NCBI GenBank assembly: GCA_021648755.1
Contig: JAKISG010000004.1
Location: 62,001 to 126,000 of the forward strand
Source: Flavobacteriaceae bacterium
GTDB lineage: Bacteria; Bacteroidota; Bacteroidia; Flavobacteriales; Flavobacteriaceae
DNA: 64,000 nucleotides
Direction of reading: 5' to 3'
In this document: positions 52,171-61,598 of the stretch, piece after piece
Numbering within the stretch: position 1 is the first letter of the stretch
Layout: every line of letters starts with the position of its first letter
The notes under the pieces: model-generated
What the model saw: only the letters and a program-made list of their open reading frames with translations
What the model was told of the DNA's origin: nothing
Database searches by the model: none
Program-made: the position numbers and the translations under genes

Positions 52171-52202
52171 AAAAAAACCTCTCACTATGGAGAGGTTTTT
52201 TT
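52171..52202. terminator. Bidirectional terminator between convergent genes
   Basis: Perfect 13-bp stem AAAAAAACCTCTC (52171-52183) / GAGAGGTTTTTTT (52190-52202), loop ACTATG. The symmetrical A and T runs let it work for the 131-aa gene and for the TonB receptor gene on the other strand. Confidence 0.92.
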
Positions 52203-52257
52203 AAATGCAATAAGTAAATAAAAAATTTGGATTATTTAATTGTAATTTTTAAGTTCT

Positions 52258-55080
52258 TTAGAAGTTAAATCTAACAGATGCGTTCCAAGTTCTTCCAAAA
52301 CCAAAGAATACTTTATTAGATGTATTAATTCCTAAATAAGTTTCATCATTACCTCGGTCTCCAGGAAAATAGTTTGTTGCAGATTCTGCTATATAATCTG
52401 TATTTGCTAAGTTATTTATATTTAATCTGAAATTTATAAAACTAGAATTTTCTAAATTTAATTTATACGATACTCCTGCATCCATTAAAGCATATCCTGG
52501 TAATTTTAAAGATCCATTATGGTCTTCTGAATTAAAATCTGCTGCATTTATTCTTGCATAAAGTTTATCTATATAGCGTTGACTAAGATCAAATTTAAGA
52601 TTTTTAAAGGCTTCATATTCTAATCCTAATCTAGCCGTAAATTGGGCAGCATTACCTACTTTAACACCTTCTAAATAAAGAGTTTCTTCGGGAACGTCTC
52701 CGTTAGCATAAGTAATTAGGTTTTGACTATCATCAAAATATGTTGCAGAAACAGTAGAGCCATATTCCCAATTACCAGAAGACATCATTCCTAGAATTCT
52801 AAGAGATTCTGTAGGTTTCCAATCAAAATCAAATTCAACACCAATATGTACTTGTTCAACGCCTAATACATTGGCAAAACCTTCAATATCGTCATCATCA
52901 TTGTTAGGCGTTAAATTAACGTCAAAATTATTAGTCACTCTTATAAACCTATCTTTCCAAGATGTTCTATAAAGGTTAACATTTACTTTAACTTTATCTG
53001 TTCTATAGCCATAACCTAATTCAAATCCTGTTATTTTTTCGTTTTCATAGTTTTCGTTTATATTATTTCTGTTGTTAAGAAAAATAGCATCAAAAAATGG
53101 TTGTTTTGAGTAATATCCTGCGTTTGCAAATACATTATGTTTTTCAGTTAAGTTGTAGTTTAAACCTCCTTTTACGTTACCTCCTAAAATGTTTTCCCAA
53201 TCTGTTTCTTGATTTGGATCTGTATCTAATTGGTTAAAATAATCTATTCTTTTAAACCCTTGTTGTGAGGCGCCAAACTGTAAAAAAGCAGAAACTTTTT
53301 CTTTGGTATATTCTAACTGTCCAAAAGCCCCATACCATCTAACTAAACCAACATTATAATAATCAATTTTTTCTTCATCATCAATATCACTAAATACATT
53401 CCATAAGTTATTTAAATTGGAACTATATTCTGTAGTTAAGACATTAAATCGGTTGTTTACATTATTATTATCTCTATACCCGTCAGCTCCTAATAGATTA
53501 TCTATTCTTCTATAATGAAATCCTTTATATGATCTTAAATCGATACCAGCATCCATTGTTAAATTTTCACTTAATTTGTGATTAAAATTTGCAAGTAAAC
53601 CATACCAATTGTGAGAATTAACGGATGCTCTTCTTATAGCGCCATTTCTTCTAGACACTCCGTCTAATCTATCTTCTGGATTAGCATTAGGATTAGAACC
53701 ACTATATAAGTCAGCGTCATTAACTAAAAAAGTTCCTGTTTGAAAATCTGGGGTATTATTAAATGTAAATCCTTCATTAAAATTACCGCCTTGACCAGAA
53801 TTAGAAGCAACTATTTCATCCCAAAGAATTTCTCCAGTATTAGAATCTCTAAATTCGCTAGAACTAGCAAATTTTCCTCCTAAACGACCAATATCTCCAG
53901 TTCCTCCACCGCGACCGAAAGAAGCATATGCAGAGGTTGATATTTTAGATTTTTCATTTAGTTTCCAATCCCAATTTAAAAATGTAATTGGTTTATGGTA
54001 AAAGTTTTTTCTCCAGTTAAACTCTTCACCATTTAAAGAACCGTTATTATAATTGTATTTATAGCCAAGTTTTTGATAGTCTGCTAAAGTTGCCATATTA
54101 AAGAAGCTTGTAGTTCTTTGATTGTGTGCTTGAGGTGCACCAGTTATAGTAAATTGAAAATTATGAGCTCCTTTGTCTAAACCAAAACTTATAAAATAAT
54201 TATAACCTTCAAATTCAGTACCGTCAATATAACCGTCACCTGCTGTTCTACTCAATAATACAGATGCTGCAAAACCGTTATCCATCTTGCCTGTTGAATA
54301 AGTTGCTAATGTCTTTAAATAATTGTCATTTCCAAATGATGAAGAAACTACACCTCCTTGTTTTTTATCTGTAGTTTTAGTTACAATATTAATTGTACCA
54401 CCAACAGATGAAATTGCTAATTTAGAAGAACCTAAACCACGTTGTACTTGCATTGCAGTTGTTACATCTGATAATCCTGCCCAGTTTGACCAAAAAACCC
54501 TACCATTTTCCATATCATTTACGGGCACACCATTAATCATTACCGCAATATTTTCTTGACTAAAACCACGAATATTAATTCTTGCATCTCCAAAACCACC
54601 ACCAGATTTAGTTGCATAAACTGAAGGAGTATTGTTTAAAATTTCTGGAAATTCTTGCGAACCTAATCGTTCAATAATTTCAGCAGATTTAATTGTAGAT
54701 ACTGCAACAGGGGTCTGCCTATCTTTTGCAATATCAATTACTCCAGAAATTACAATTTCATCTAAAGTTTCACCATCACCTGCCATTGTAATTGTTAAAT
54801 TATTTCCTGTTTTAAAGTTTACATTTTTAGTAGTATAACCTATATAGGTTAACACTAAAACGCCGTCTTTAGCATTTTTAATGATAAAGTTACCGTCAAA
54901 ATCGGTTGTTGTACCGTTATCTGTTCCTTGCACAATAACGTTAACACCAGACATTGGGCCTGTTTCATCAGAAACGGTTCCTGAAACTTGAGCAAAAGTT
55001 GTAATGGTCACTAAAAGCAAGATTACGATTAATCCTAGATTTTTAATCGCGTCTAAAGCGGATAGGTTTGTTCTTTTCAT
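52258..55080 (-). CDS. TonB-dependent receptor with carboxypeptidase-like N-terminal domain
   Basis: A 940-aa outer-membrane receptor: signal peptide, carboxypeptidase-D-regulatory-like domain (VSGTVSDETGPMSGVNVIVQGTDNGTTTDFDGNFII, ~32-110), plug (VSTIKSAEIIERLGSQEFPEILNNTPSVYATKSGGGFGDARINIRG, ~125-235) and barrel ending FNASVRFNF-like (TWNASVRFNF). It has no STN domain and no sigma/FecR partner, so unlike the two receptors at 30.8 and 40.5 kb it should not signal. No SusD gene is adjacent. Ligand unknown. Confidence 0.93.
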   Translation of the reverse strand: MKRTNLSALDAIKNLGLIVILLLVTITTFAQVSGTVSDETGPMSGVNVIVQGTDNGTTTDFDGNFIIKNAKDGVLVLTYIGYTTKNVNFKTGNNLTITMAGDGETLDEIVISGVIDIAKDRQTPVAVSTIKSAEIIERLGSQEFPEILNNTPSVYATKSGGGFGDARINIRGFSQENIAVMINGVPVNDMENGRVFWSNWAGLSDVTTAMQVQRGLGSSKLAISSVGGTINIVTKTTDKKQGGVVSSSFGNDNYLKTLATYSTGKMDNGFAASVLLSRTAGDGYIDGTEFEGYNYFISFGLDKGAHNFQFTITGAPQAHNQRTTSFFNMATLADYQKLGYKYNYNNGSLNGEEFNWRKNFYHKPITFLNWDWKLNEKSKISTSAYASFGRGGGTGDIGRLGGKFASSSEFRDSNTGEILWDEIVASNSGQGGNFNEGFTFNNTPDFQTGTFLVNDADLYSGSNPNANPEDRLDGVSRRNGAIRRASVNSHNWYGLLANFNHKLSENLTMDAGIDLRSYKGFHYRRIDNLLGADGYRDNNNVNNRFNVLTTEYSSNLNNLWNVFSDIDDEEKIDYYNVGLVRWYGAFGQLEYTKEKVSAFLQFGASQQGFKRIDYFNQLDTDPNQETDWENILGGNVKGGLNYNLTEKHNVFANAGYYSKQPFFDAIFLNNRNNINENYENEKITGFELGYGYRTDKVKVNVNLYRTSWKDRFIRVTNNFDVNLTPNNDDDDIEGFANVLGVEQVHIGVEFDFDWKPTESLRILGMMSSGNWEYGSTVSATYFDDSQNLITYANGDVPEETLYLEGVKVGNAAQFTARLGLEYEAFKNLKFDLSQRYIDKLYARINAADFNSEDHNGSLKLPGYALMDAGVSYKLNLENSSFINFRLNINNLANTDYIAESATNYFPGDRGNDETYLGINTSNKVFFGFGRTWNASVRFNF

Positions 55081-55266
55081 TTTGTTTTGAATTAATTAAT
55101 TAAAGTTTTTTATAATTTAAATTTATGCAAACTTACTACGGTTATTTTTACGGAATGTTACCAAAAAGTTAACAATACATAATTTTAATTACTGCAAAAA
55201 TAAGATTGTTTAATCTATAATATTTATAGAATAGCAGAATATTATTAACATTTTTTTAACAGAAAA

Positions 55267-56838
55267 TTATTGTAGGTTAGTAGTTGCTAATTCTTTGCCT
55301 AATTCGACTCCAAATTGGTCAAAACTATTGATATTCCAAATAATACCCTGTACAAAAGTTTTTTGTTCGTAAAAAGCAATTAAACTTCCTAAATTTTTGG
55401 GTGTTAGTTTTTTAATTGTCATTGTAGTTGATGGTTTATTGCCTTCAAAAACTTTAAAGGCTAATAAGGTGTTTATTTTATTTAAATCCCCTTTTATTTT
55501 TAACTCTAAATGTGCTTTTTCTTTACTTTTACCATAAGCAAGAGCTTCTGCTTGTGCATAAAAATGAGCTAGCAACTTTTTATGATGTTCTTTGTTGTCA
55601 TACAATGAATTTTCAAAACCAATAAGTTCTACAGGAATCATTTTTGTGCCTTGATGTACTAATTGCATAAATGTGTGTTGCATGTTGGTACCTGTGCCTC
55701 CCCAAATTATATTACCAGTTTCATAGGTAACTTTAGCAGCATTTCTATCCACAGATTTACCGTTACTTTCCATCATTAATTGTTGTAAAAATGGAACAAA
55801 TTTTTCTAAATATTGAGAGTACGGTAGAACTGCTTCGGTTTCTGTTTTGTAAAAGTTATTATACCAAATGCTTATTAATGCAGACAAAACAGGAATATTT
55901 TTAGCAAAATCGGTTTCTTTAAAATGGAGATCCATTGCATTAGCTCCTTTTAATAATTGTTTAAAATTAGTAAATCCTAAACTTAATGCGATAGTTAAAC
56001 CTACTGCTGACCATAAAGAGAAACGTCCACCGACCCAGTTCCACATAGTAAAAATATGATCTTTAGCAATTCCAAAATCAACAACGGCTTCTAAGTTCGT
56101 AGAGACCGCAACAAAATGATGCTTAATAACTTCTTTTTTAGTTCCTATTTTTTGGGCTAAAAACCATTTTTTTATAGTGTTTGCGTTAGTTAAAGTTTCT
56201 TGTGTGGTAAATGTTTTTGAAACAATTACAAATAAAGTTGTTTCAGGGTTTATTTTTTTTAAGATTTCTTGTACATGGTCACCATCAATATTAGAAATAA
56301 AATGTGTTTTTAAGTGATTTTTATAATATTGTAATGATTCCACTACCATTTTTGGTCCTAAATCTGAACCACCAACACCTATATTTACAATATCTGTAAA
56401 TGTTTTATTAGTGTAGCCTGTTAGTTTTCCTGAAATTACTTTATTAGAAAAATCTTCTATTTTAGTAAGCGTATTTTTTATTTCTAAAACAATATTTTTA
56501 CCCTCAACAATTATTTTTTTTGTAGAAAAATCTCTTAATGCTGTATGTAAAACTGCTCGATTTTCGGTTGTATTAATCAGGTTGCCCGAAAACTGTTTCC
56601 TTATAGCGTCTTTTAAATTACAGGCACTAGCTAGATTTATTAAAAGGTCTAGTGTTTTTTGGGTTATTAAATTTTTAGAATAATCAACTTTAAAATCTTG
56701 AAATGAAAAACTTAAACTTTCTTTTCTATTTTTATTTTTTTGGAATATTTTTTTTAAAGAAAATGCTTTATTTTCTTTAAAATGTTCTTGTAATTTTTGC
56801 CAAGATTTTGTTTGGGTCGGGTTTTGGTTTTTTAGCAT
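55267..56838 (-). CDS. pgi: Glucose-6-phosphate isomerase
   Basis: A 523-aa Pgi that interconverts glucose 6-phosphate and fructose 6-phosphate. It has VNIGVGGSDLGPKMVVESL, VSKTFTTQETLTNA, the signature WVGGRFSLWSAVGL, and the C-terminal FDQFGVELGKELA with the active-site Lys. Slightly shorter than the E. coli enzyme. Monocistronic by spacing; the 56839-57112 gap has no gene. Confidence 0.96.
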   Translation of the reverse strand: MLKNQNPTQTKSWQKLQEHFKENKAFSLKKIFQKNKNRKESLSFSFQDFKVDYSKNLITQKTLDLLINLASACNLKDAIRKQFSGNLINTTENRAVLHTALRDFSTKKIIVEGKNIVLEIKNTLTKIEDFSNKVISGKLTGYTNKTFTDIVNIGVGGSDLGPKMVVESLQYYKNHLKTHFISNIDGDHVQEILKKINPETTLFVIVSKTFTTQETLTNANTIKKWFLAQKIGTKKEVIKHHFVAVSTNLEAVVDFGIAKDHIFTMWNWVGGRFSLWSAVGLTIALSLGFTNFKQLLKGANAMDLHFKETDFAKNIPVLSALISIWYNNFYKTETEAVLPYSQYLEKFVPFLQQLMMESNGKSVDRNAAKVTYETGNIIWGGTGTNMQHTFMQLVHQGTKMIPVELIGFENSLYDNKEHHKKLLAHFYAQAEALAYGKSKEKAHLELKIKGDLNKINTLLAFKVFEGNKPSTTMTIKKLTPKNLGSLIAFYEQKTFVQGIIWNINSFDQFGVELGKELATTNLQ

Positions 56839-57049
56839 TTTAACCTATTACTCGTATTTATTTATATTTTATGAGTTTAATGTGTTAGTTGTTTTGTACT
56901 TCTAATCAAAACGAATATTTTAGGTACTTTACATAGCCTAACAACTAAAGTTATTCGCTCAAGTTTCAAAGATAGGTAAATAACTTTTAGCATCTAACAA
57001 AAGTACTCAATTAGTTAAAAAATAAAAAATAAAATAAATAAAATAATAA

Positions 57050-57080
57050 TTTGCACATAAAATAAAAACATTTATATTTG
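57050..57080 (+). promoter_or_regulatory. Promoter for tRNA-Asn
   Basis: TTTG (57050-57053), 19-nt spacer and TATATTTG (57073-57080), a full Bacteroidota promoter; the tRNA begins 33 nt after the -7 box. Confidence 0.85.
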
Positions 57081-57112
57081 CACTCGCAAAACAGAAACAT
57101 CTTGTTTTACAC

Positions 57113-57186
57113 TCCTCCTTAGCTCAGTTGGTTAGAGCATCTGACTGTTAATCAGAGGGTCCAAAGTTCGAGTCTTTGAGGAGGAG
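57113..57186 (+). tRNA. tRNA-Asn (GTT anticodon)
   Basis: A 74-nt cloverleaf. Acceptor stem TCCTCCT (57113-57119) / AGGAGGA (57179-57185), discriminator G; D arm AGCTCAGTTGGTTAGAGC; anticodon arm CTGACTGTTAATCAG with GTT at 57147-57149; T arm closing with GTTCGAGTC. CCA is not encoded. It has its own promoter and terminator. Confidence 0.97.
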
Positions 57187-57197
57187 CTTTTAAAATC

Positions 57198-57229
57198 AAG
57201 CACTTGCAAATTTATTGTAAGTGCTTTTT
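57198..57229 (+). terminator. Intrinsic terminator after tRNA-Asn
   Basis: AAGCACTTGCAA (57198-57209) / TTGTAAGTGCTT (57215-57226), a 12-bp stem with one G-U pair, then TTT. From here to about 57660 no gene is visible: only short open frames and a weak hairpin at 57564-57586. Confidence 0.85.
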
Positions 57230-57664
57230 ATTTTAAATGAAGTATTTAGTTTTCACTTCTAAAAATTTTGTAAACATGCTTTTTTACAACCAAACAATTA
57301 TTAGCCTTTTTGTAACGAAAACCTCTTGCAGATTTAAGGTAATGATTTTAATTCTTTAATGCCATTCTTTATTTTTTGCCGTATTTTATACTGCATCTAA
57401 AGTGCTCAATTTGATGTCTCTACTTTGGGTTTTGATAATGTTTGTTGCTTTCGGTTTCCAAATTAATAATGTTTGTTTCATTTTGTATAGCAACAATTTT
57501 ATTTCCTAACCCTGTTATTATTATATACAAAGAACAAGAGTTTGAAAAAGAGCCTACAATGATAAAAATCGGAAATTCTGATTTTTCACCAACCAACCAA
57601 CTTTTATAACTGTCAAGAAAAGTAATAGAAATGTTAAACTAATCACAATAAAACAATAAAATTA

Positions 57665-57694
57665 TTGTTAAAGGTCTATTCTTAAGTATATTTG
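57665..57694 (+). promoter_or_regulatory. Promoter for the M16 protease gene
   Basis: TTG (57665-57667), 19-nt spacer and TATATTTG (57687-57694). Start expected near 57701; the leader is then almost wholly the CATAAAAA repeat. Confidence 0.7.
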
Positions 57695-57710
57695 ACATTC
57701 TTTTATTTTA

Positions 57711-57758
57711 CATAAAAACATAAAAACATAAAAACATAAAAACATAAAAACATAAAAA
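57711..57758 (+). repeat. Six tandem CATAAAAA octamers in the 5' leader of the M16 protease gene
   Basis: Six perfect 8-bp units directly before the gene; the last A of the sixth unit is the A of the ATG start. Changes in copy number would alter leader length, not the reading frame. Confidence 0.95.
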
Positions 57759-60715
57759 TGAAAAAATTAAATTATCTAATCGTATTATTTTCGATACTAT
57801 TATTAGTCAGTTGTAAAGAAACAGTAAAAAATTACACAGAAACTGCTACTATCGATGCAAATGGTTATACCTACGAAACGGTAGAAAATGACCCAACGGG
57901 CTTGCGATTATACACCTTAGAAAATGGATTTCAAGTCTATCTTAGTAAAAACACAGACGAACCAACAATTCAAACATATATTGCTGTAAGAGCAGGTTCA
58001 AACTACGACCCAAAAGAATCTACAGGTTTGGCGCACTACTTAGAACACATGGTTTTTAAAGGAACAAGCAAAGTTGGAACATCAGACTGGGAAACAGAAA
58101 AAGGATATTTAAAGCAAATTTCTGATTTGTATGAAAAACAACGTGCAGAAAAAGACGAAACAAAGAAAAAAGAAATTTATAAAGAAATAGATAAGGTGTC
58201 TTTAGAGGCATCAAAATATTCAATTGCCAATGAATACGATAAAATGGTAAGTTCATTGGGAGCAACAGAGACCAATGCACATACTTGGTTTGAAGAAACC
58301 ATCTATAAAAATAAAATTCCGGCAAATGAATTGAACAAATGGTTGGCGCTAGAAAAAGAACGTTTTAGTGAATTGGTTTTGCGCTTATTTCATACAGAAT
58401 TAGAGGTTGTATATGAGGAGTTTAACCGTACTCAAGACAGTGATTTTAGAAAGAGATATTATGCAATGTTAGATGGGCTTTTTCCGAATCACCCTTATGG
58501 ACAGCAAACAACTATAGGTACTTCTGACCATCTTAAAAATCCATCAATGGTAGATATTCACAACTATTTTGATACCTATTATGTGCCAAATAATATGGCA
58601 ATGATTTTGGTTGGAGATTTAGATTTTGATGAGACTATCAAAAACGTAGCGAATACTTTCGGAAAATTAAAAAGAAAAGATATTACACATCCTGTTTTAC
58701 CAAAAGAAGAACCAATCACAGCACCAATTAAACGAGAAGCTTTTGGTCCAAATGCAGCATCTATAACAGTTGCTTTTAGATCTGAAGGAATAGGAACTAA
58801 AGAACATAAGTTATTAACAATGGCAGATATGCTATTGGCAAACGGAAATGCAGGATTGATAGACTTAAACATCAATCAAAAACAAACAATGCAACGAGGA
58901 GGTTGTTCGCCAATATTTCTAAATGATTATGGATATCATTCTTTTTCTGGCACACCAAAAGCAGGACAAACACTTGATGAAGTAAAGGATTTACTCTTAG
59001 CAGAAATAGAAAATCTAAAAGAAGGTAATTTTGACGAATGGATGTTAGATGCCGTAATTAATGATTTAAAATTGACTCAAACAAAGCAATATGAAAATAG
59101 TACAGCATTGGCTTCGGCATATTATAAAGCGTTTATTCATAGACAAGATTGGAAAGATGAGGCTGCTTTTTTAGGCGATTTACGTAAAATAACAAAGCAA
59201 GAAGTAATGGATTTTGCCAAAGGCTTTTATAAAGAAAACTACGTAGTTACATACAAACGACAAGGAAAAGACGATAGTATTGCCAAAGTTGAAAATCCAG
59301 GAATTACAGCAATTGAGTTAAACAGAGGCAAAAAATCTGAATTTCTTCAAGCATTTGAAAAAATGGAATCATCAGAAATTATGCCTGTATTTATTGATTA
59401 TAAAGAAAAAATTAAAACATCAAAGTTAGATAGTGGAATTGAAGTTTCACATATTAACAATGAAAGTAATGATTTATTTAATTTGAATATTATGTTTGAT
59501 ATGGGAAAAGACCACGACAAGAAATTAGCCTTGGCTGTTGGTTATTTAGACTATTTAGGAACGGATAAAGTAACTCCAGAAGAACTAAAGAAAGAGTTCT
59601 ATAAATTAGGAATTACCTATGGTGTGCATACTGGCGGAGAACGTTCGCATGTATCTCTTTCAGGAATTAAAGATAATCTTAACAAAGGTTTAGAGTTGCT
59701 AGAAGACTTGTGGTCTAATGCCGTAGCAAATCAAGAAACGTACGATAAATACGTGGCAAAAATATTAAAAGGAAGAACAGACGGAAAAGCACAAAAGGGA
59801 AATATTTTATGGAACGGGTTATTCAATTATGCTAAATACGGAGAAAATTCTCGCTTAAGAAATATTTTTAATGCCGATGAATTGGCAAAAATAGATCCAT
59901 CAGAATTAGTAGCAATAGTAAAGGATTTAAAAGGTTACAAACAGCGTATTTTTTATTACGGAAAAGACTTAGCAACTGCAAAAAAGGCATTGAATAGTTT
60001 ACACAAAGTTCCTTCAGAATTAAAAGAATATCCAGCTCCAGTAAAATATACAGCCTTAGAAACAGGAGGAAAGGTAAACTTTGTGGATTTTGATATGGTA
60101 CAGTCTGAAATGATATTTGTAGCTAAAAAAGATGTTTTTGATGCTAAAAAATTGGCGCAATCAAGAGTGTTTAATAGTTATTTCGGAAGTGGATTGTCGT
60201 CTATTGTGTTTCAAGAAATTAGAGAGTCAAAGTCATTGGCGTATTCTGCATTTTCTGCTTATTCAAATGCTCGAAAAAAGGGAGAATCCGATTATGTGTA
60301 TGCATATATAGGTACGCAAGCCAATAAATTGCCAGAAGCCGTTGATGCAATGCTAGATTTGATGAGTAATATGCCAGAAGCACAACAACAATTTGATGCT
60401 GCAAGAGAAGCAACTTTAAAGAAAATTGCTGCAGAACGCATTAATAAATCTAGTATTTTTTGGACGTACCAAAGTTTAAAAGATAGAGGAATTGAGAATG
60501 ATAATAGAGAAGAAATTTACAAAGAAGTTCAAAAAATGACCATGCAAGATTTGGCAACTTTTTTTGCCGATAATATCAAAGGAGGAAATTATACTTCGCT
60601 TGTTATTGGAAATAAAAAAGATATAGATATGAAAGCGCTGGAAAAATTGGGCGAAGTAAAAGAGTTTGATATTGATTATTTATTCAACTATAAAAATACA
60701 GAAGTAAAACAATAG
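57758..60715 (+). CDS. M16-family zinc metallopeptidase, lipoprotein
   Basis: A 985-aa full-length pitrilysin/insulinase-type protease with a lipobox (LLLVSC, Cys19). The inverted zinc motif HxxEH is His93-Tyr-Leu-Glu96-His97 (GLAHYLEHMVFKGTS), with a downstream Glu in the EVVYEEFNRTQ region as third ligand. The second half (from ~480) is an inactive M16 homologue with the usual R/Y pair region (GLSSIVFQEIRESKSLAYSAFS). It should degrade peptides at the cell envelope. The leader contains a tandem octamer repeat. Confidence 0.94.
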   Translation: MKKLNYLIVLFSILLLVSCKETVKNYTETATIDANGYTYETVENDPTGLRLYTLENGFQVYLSKNTDEPTIQTYIAVRAGSNYDPKESTGLAHYLEHMVFKGTSKVGTSDWETEKGYLKQISDLYEKQRAEKDETKKKEIYKEIDKVSLEASKYSIANEYDKMVSSLGATETNAHTWFEETIYKNKIPANELNKWLALEKERFSELVLRLFHTELEVVYEEFNRTQDSDFRKRYYAMLDGLFPNHPYGQQTTIGTSDHLKNPSMVDIHNYFDTYYVPNNMAMILVGDLDFDETIKNVANTFGKLKRKDITHPVLPKEEPITAPIKREAFGPNAASITVAFRSEGIGTKEHKLLTMADMLLANGNAGLIDLNINQKQTMQRGGCSPIFLNDYGYHSFSGTPKAGQTLDEVKDLLLAEIENLKEGNFDEWMLDAVINDLKLTQTKQYENSTALASAYYKAFIHRQDWKDEAAFLGDLRKITKQEVMDFAKGFYKENYVVTYKRQGKDDSIAKVENPGITAIELNRGKKSEFLQAFEKMESSEIMPVFIDYKEKIKTSKLDSGIEVSHINNESNDLFNLNIMFDMGKDHDKKLALAVGYLDYLGTDKVTPEELKKEFYKLGITYGVHTGGERSHVSLSGIKDNLNKGLELLEDLWSNAVANQETYDKYVAKILKGRTDGKAQKGNILWNGLFNYAKYGENSRLRNIFNADELAKIDPSELVAIVKDLKGYKQRIFYYGKDLATAKKALNSLHKVPSELKEYPAPVKYTALETGGKVNFVDFDMVQSEMIFVAKKDVFDAKKLAQSRVFNSYFGSGLSSIVFQEIRESKSLAYSAFSAYSNARKKGESDYVYAYIGTQANKLPEAVDAMLDLMSNMPEAQQQFDAAREATLKKIAAERINKSSIFWTYQSLKDRGIENDNREEIYKEVQKMTMQDLATFFADNIKGGNYTSLVIGNKKDIDMKALEKLGEVKEFDIDYLFNYKNTEVKQ

Positions 60716-60752
60716 ACTGTCTGTGAAAGCAGAAGATAGAAATTTATAAAAG

Positions 60753-60780
60753 CCGTTCGTTTTATACGAACGGTTTTTTT
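60753..60780 (+). terminator. Intrinsic terminator after the M16 protease
   Basis: CCGTTCGT (60753-60760) / ACGAACGG (60766-60773), 5-nt loop, then T7. The stretch from here to 61000 holds no recognisable feature. Confidence 0.9.
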
Positions 60781-61000
60781 GTTGATTTTTTTTGCTCTGT
60801 TTTAAATTTAGAGATTTCATTCCAGCACGTCAGCAAGCCTTTCGCAGAAAACCGAGAATAACTAAGAAATTCACTCAATTTTTGTTCGTTTTAAATACAG
60901 ATATATTCAGGTAATAATTCTTTGGTGTTTATTTCAAAAGTTGTATCAACCAAAAGAGGAATAGAGTTGAAAATTATCAATGAAATCATTAACTCAAAAT

Positions 61001-61036
61001 AAAAACCTCTATAAAAAAGAGTTTATAGAGGTTTTT
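61001..61036 (-). terminator. Intrinsic terminator of the tmRNA gene
   Basis: 15-bp stem AAAAACCTCTATAAA (61001-61015) / TTTATAGAGGTTTTT (61022-61036). On the minus strand it begins 2 nt after the tmRNA 3' end and its T run is at 61005-61001. Confidence 0.9.
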
Positions 61037-61038
61037 TG

Positions 61039-61432
61039 TGGAGATGGAGGGAATCGAACCCTCGTCCAAACAAGTAATCTAATTACTTTCTACATGCTTA
61101 TTCTTTACTTAATTTTCGACAAAAAGCGGATTAAAGACAATCTACTTTGAGCTTATTCTTTTTAGTTTCGCAATAAAACCAAGATATTTTTATTGCTAGG
61201 TTTACTTTTACGATGCCTCAATTCAAAACGCCGTTAACCAAGGCTTTTATAGAGACATTTAGCTTTTCCGCCTTGCGGAACGAGGCTTGATCTTACTATT
61301 AATTCAGATTAAGCAGCTAAAGCAAAATTATTTTCGCCGTTTAAAAATTTGAAATAAAGATTTACGAGTATAATTTCATTACTCGACATGCTTATAACTA
61401 AACTGATCTCGCAGTCAAAACCAGTCATCCCC
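61039..61432 (-). ncRNA. ssrA: Transfer-messenger RNA (tmRNA)
   Basis: A 394-nt one-piece tmRNA on the minus strand. The 5' end GGGGATG (61432-61426) pairs with CATCTCC (61046-61040) with one G-U pair, and the T arm GAGGGTTCGATTCCCTC precedes it; discriminator A, no encoded CCA. The tag frame at 61338-61309 reads GENNFALAA then TAA; the resume codon is GGC and the alanine charged on tmRNA precedes it. Pseudoknot arms surround the frame. It rescues stalled ribosomes and tags products for ClpXP, whose genes are at 36-38 kb. A -7-like TACATTTG lies at 61473-61480, with a palindrome (61451-61469) between it and the mature 5' end. Confidence 0.97.
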
Positions 61433-61598
61433 AAAATATTAAAGAACATATATCAAATTAAATTTGATACTGCAAATGTAAAATAGAAAAGAGAGAAAAG
61501 AGAATAGAAAAGAGATTATTTTTCAATTATTTATAAAATATCTTTGCCATTGACTACATTACACTTATTTTTACACAAAATTCATTCCAAAATAAAAT

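Noticed and set aside
57230..57664. Possible decayed gene in the long gap after tRNA-Asn
   Set aside because: Short frames on both strands show no recognisable protein; the hairpin at 57564-57586 has only five T after it. Nothing can be supported.
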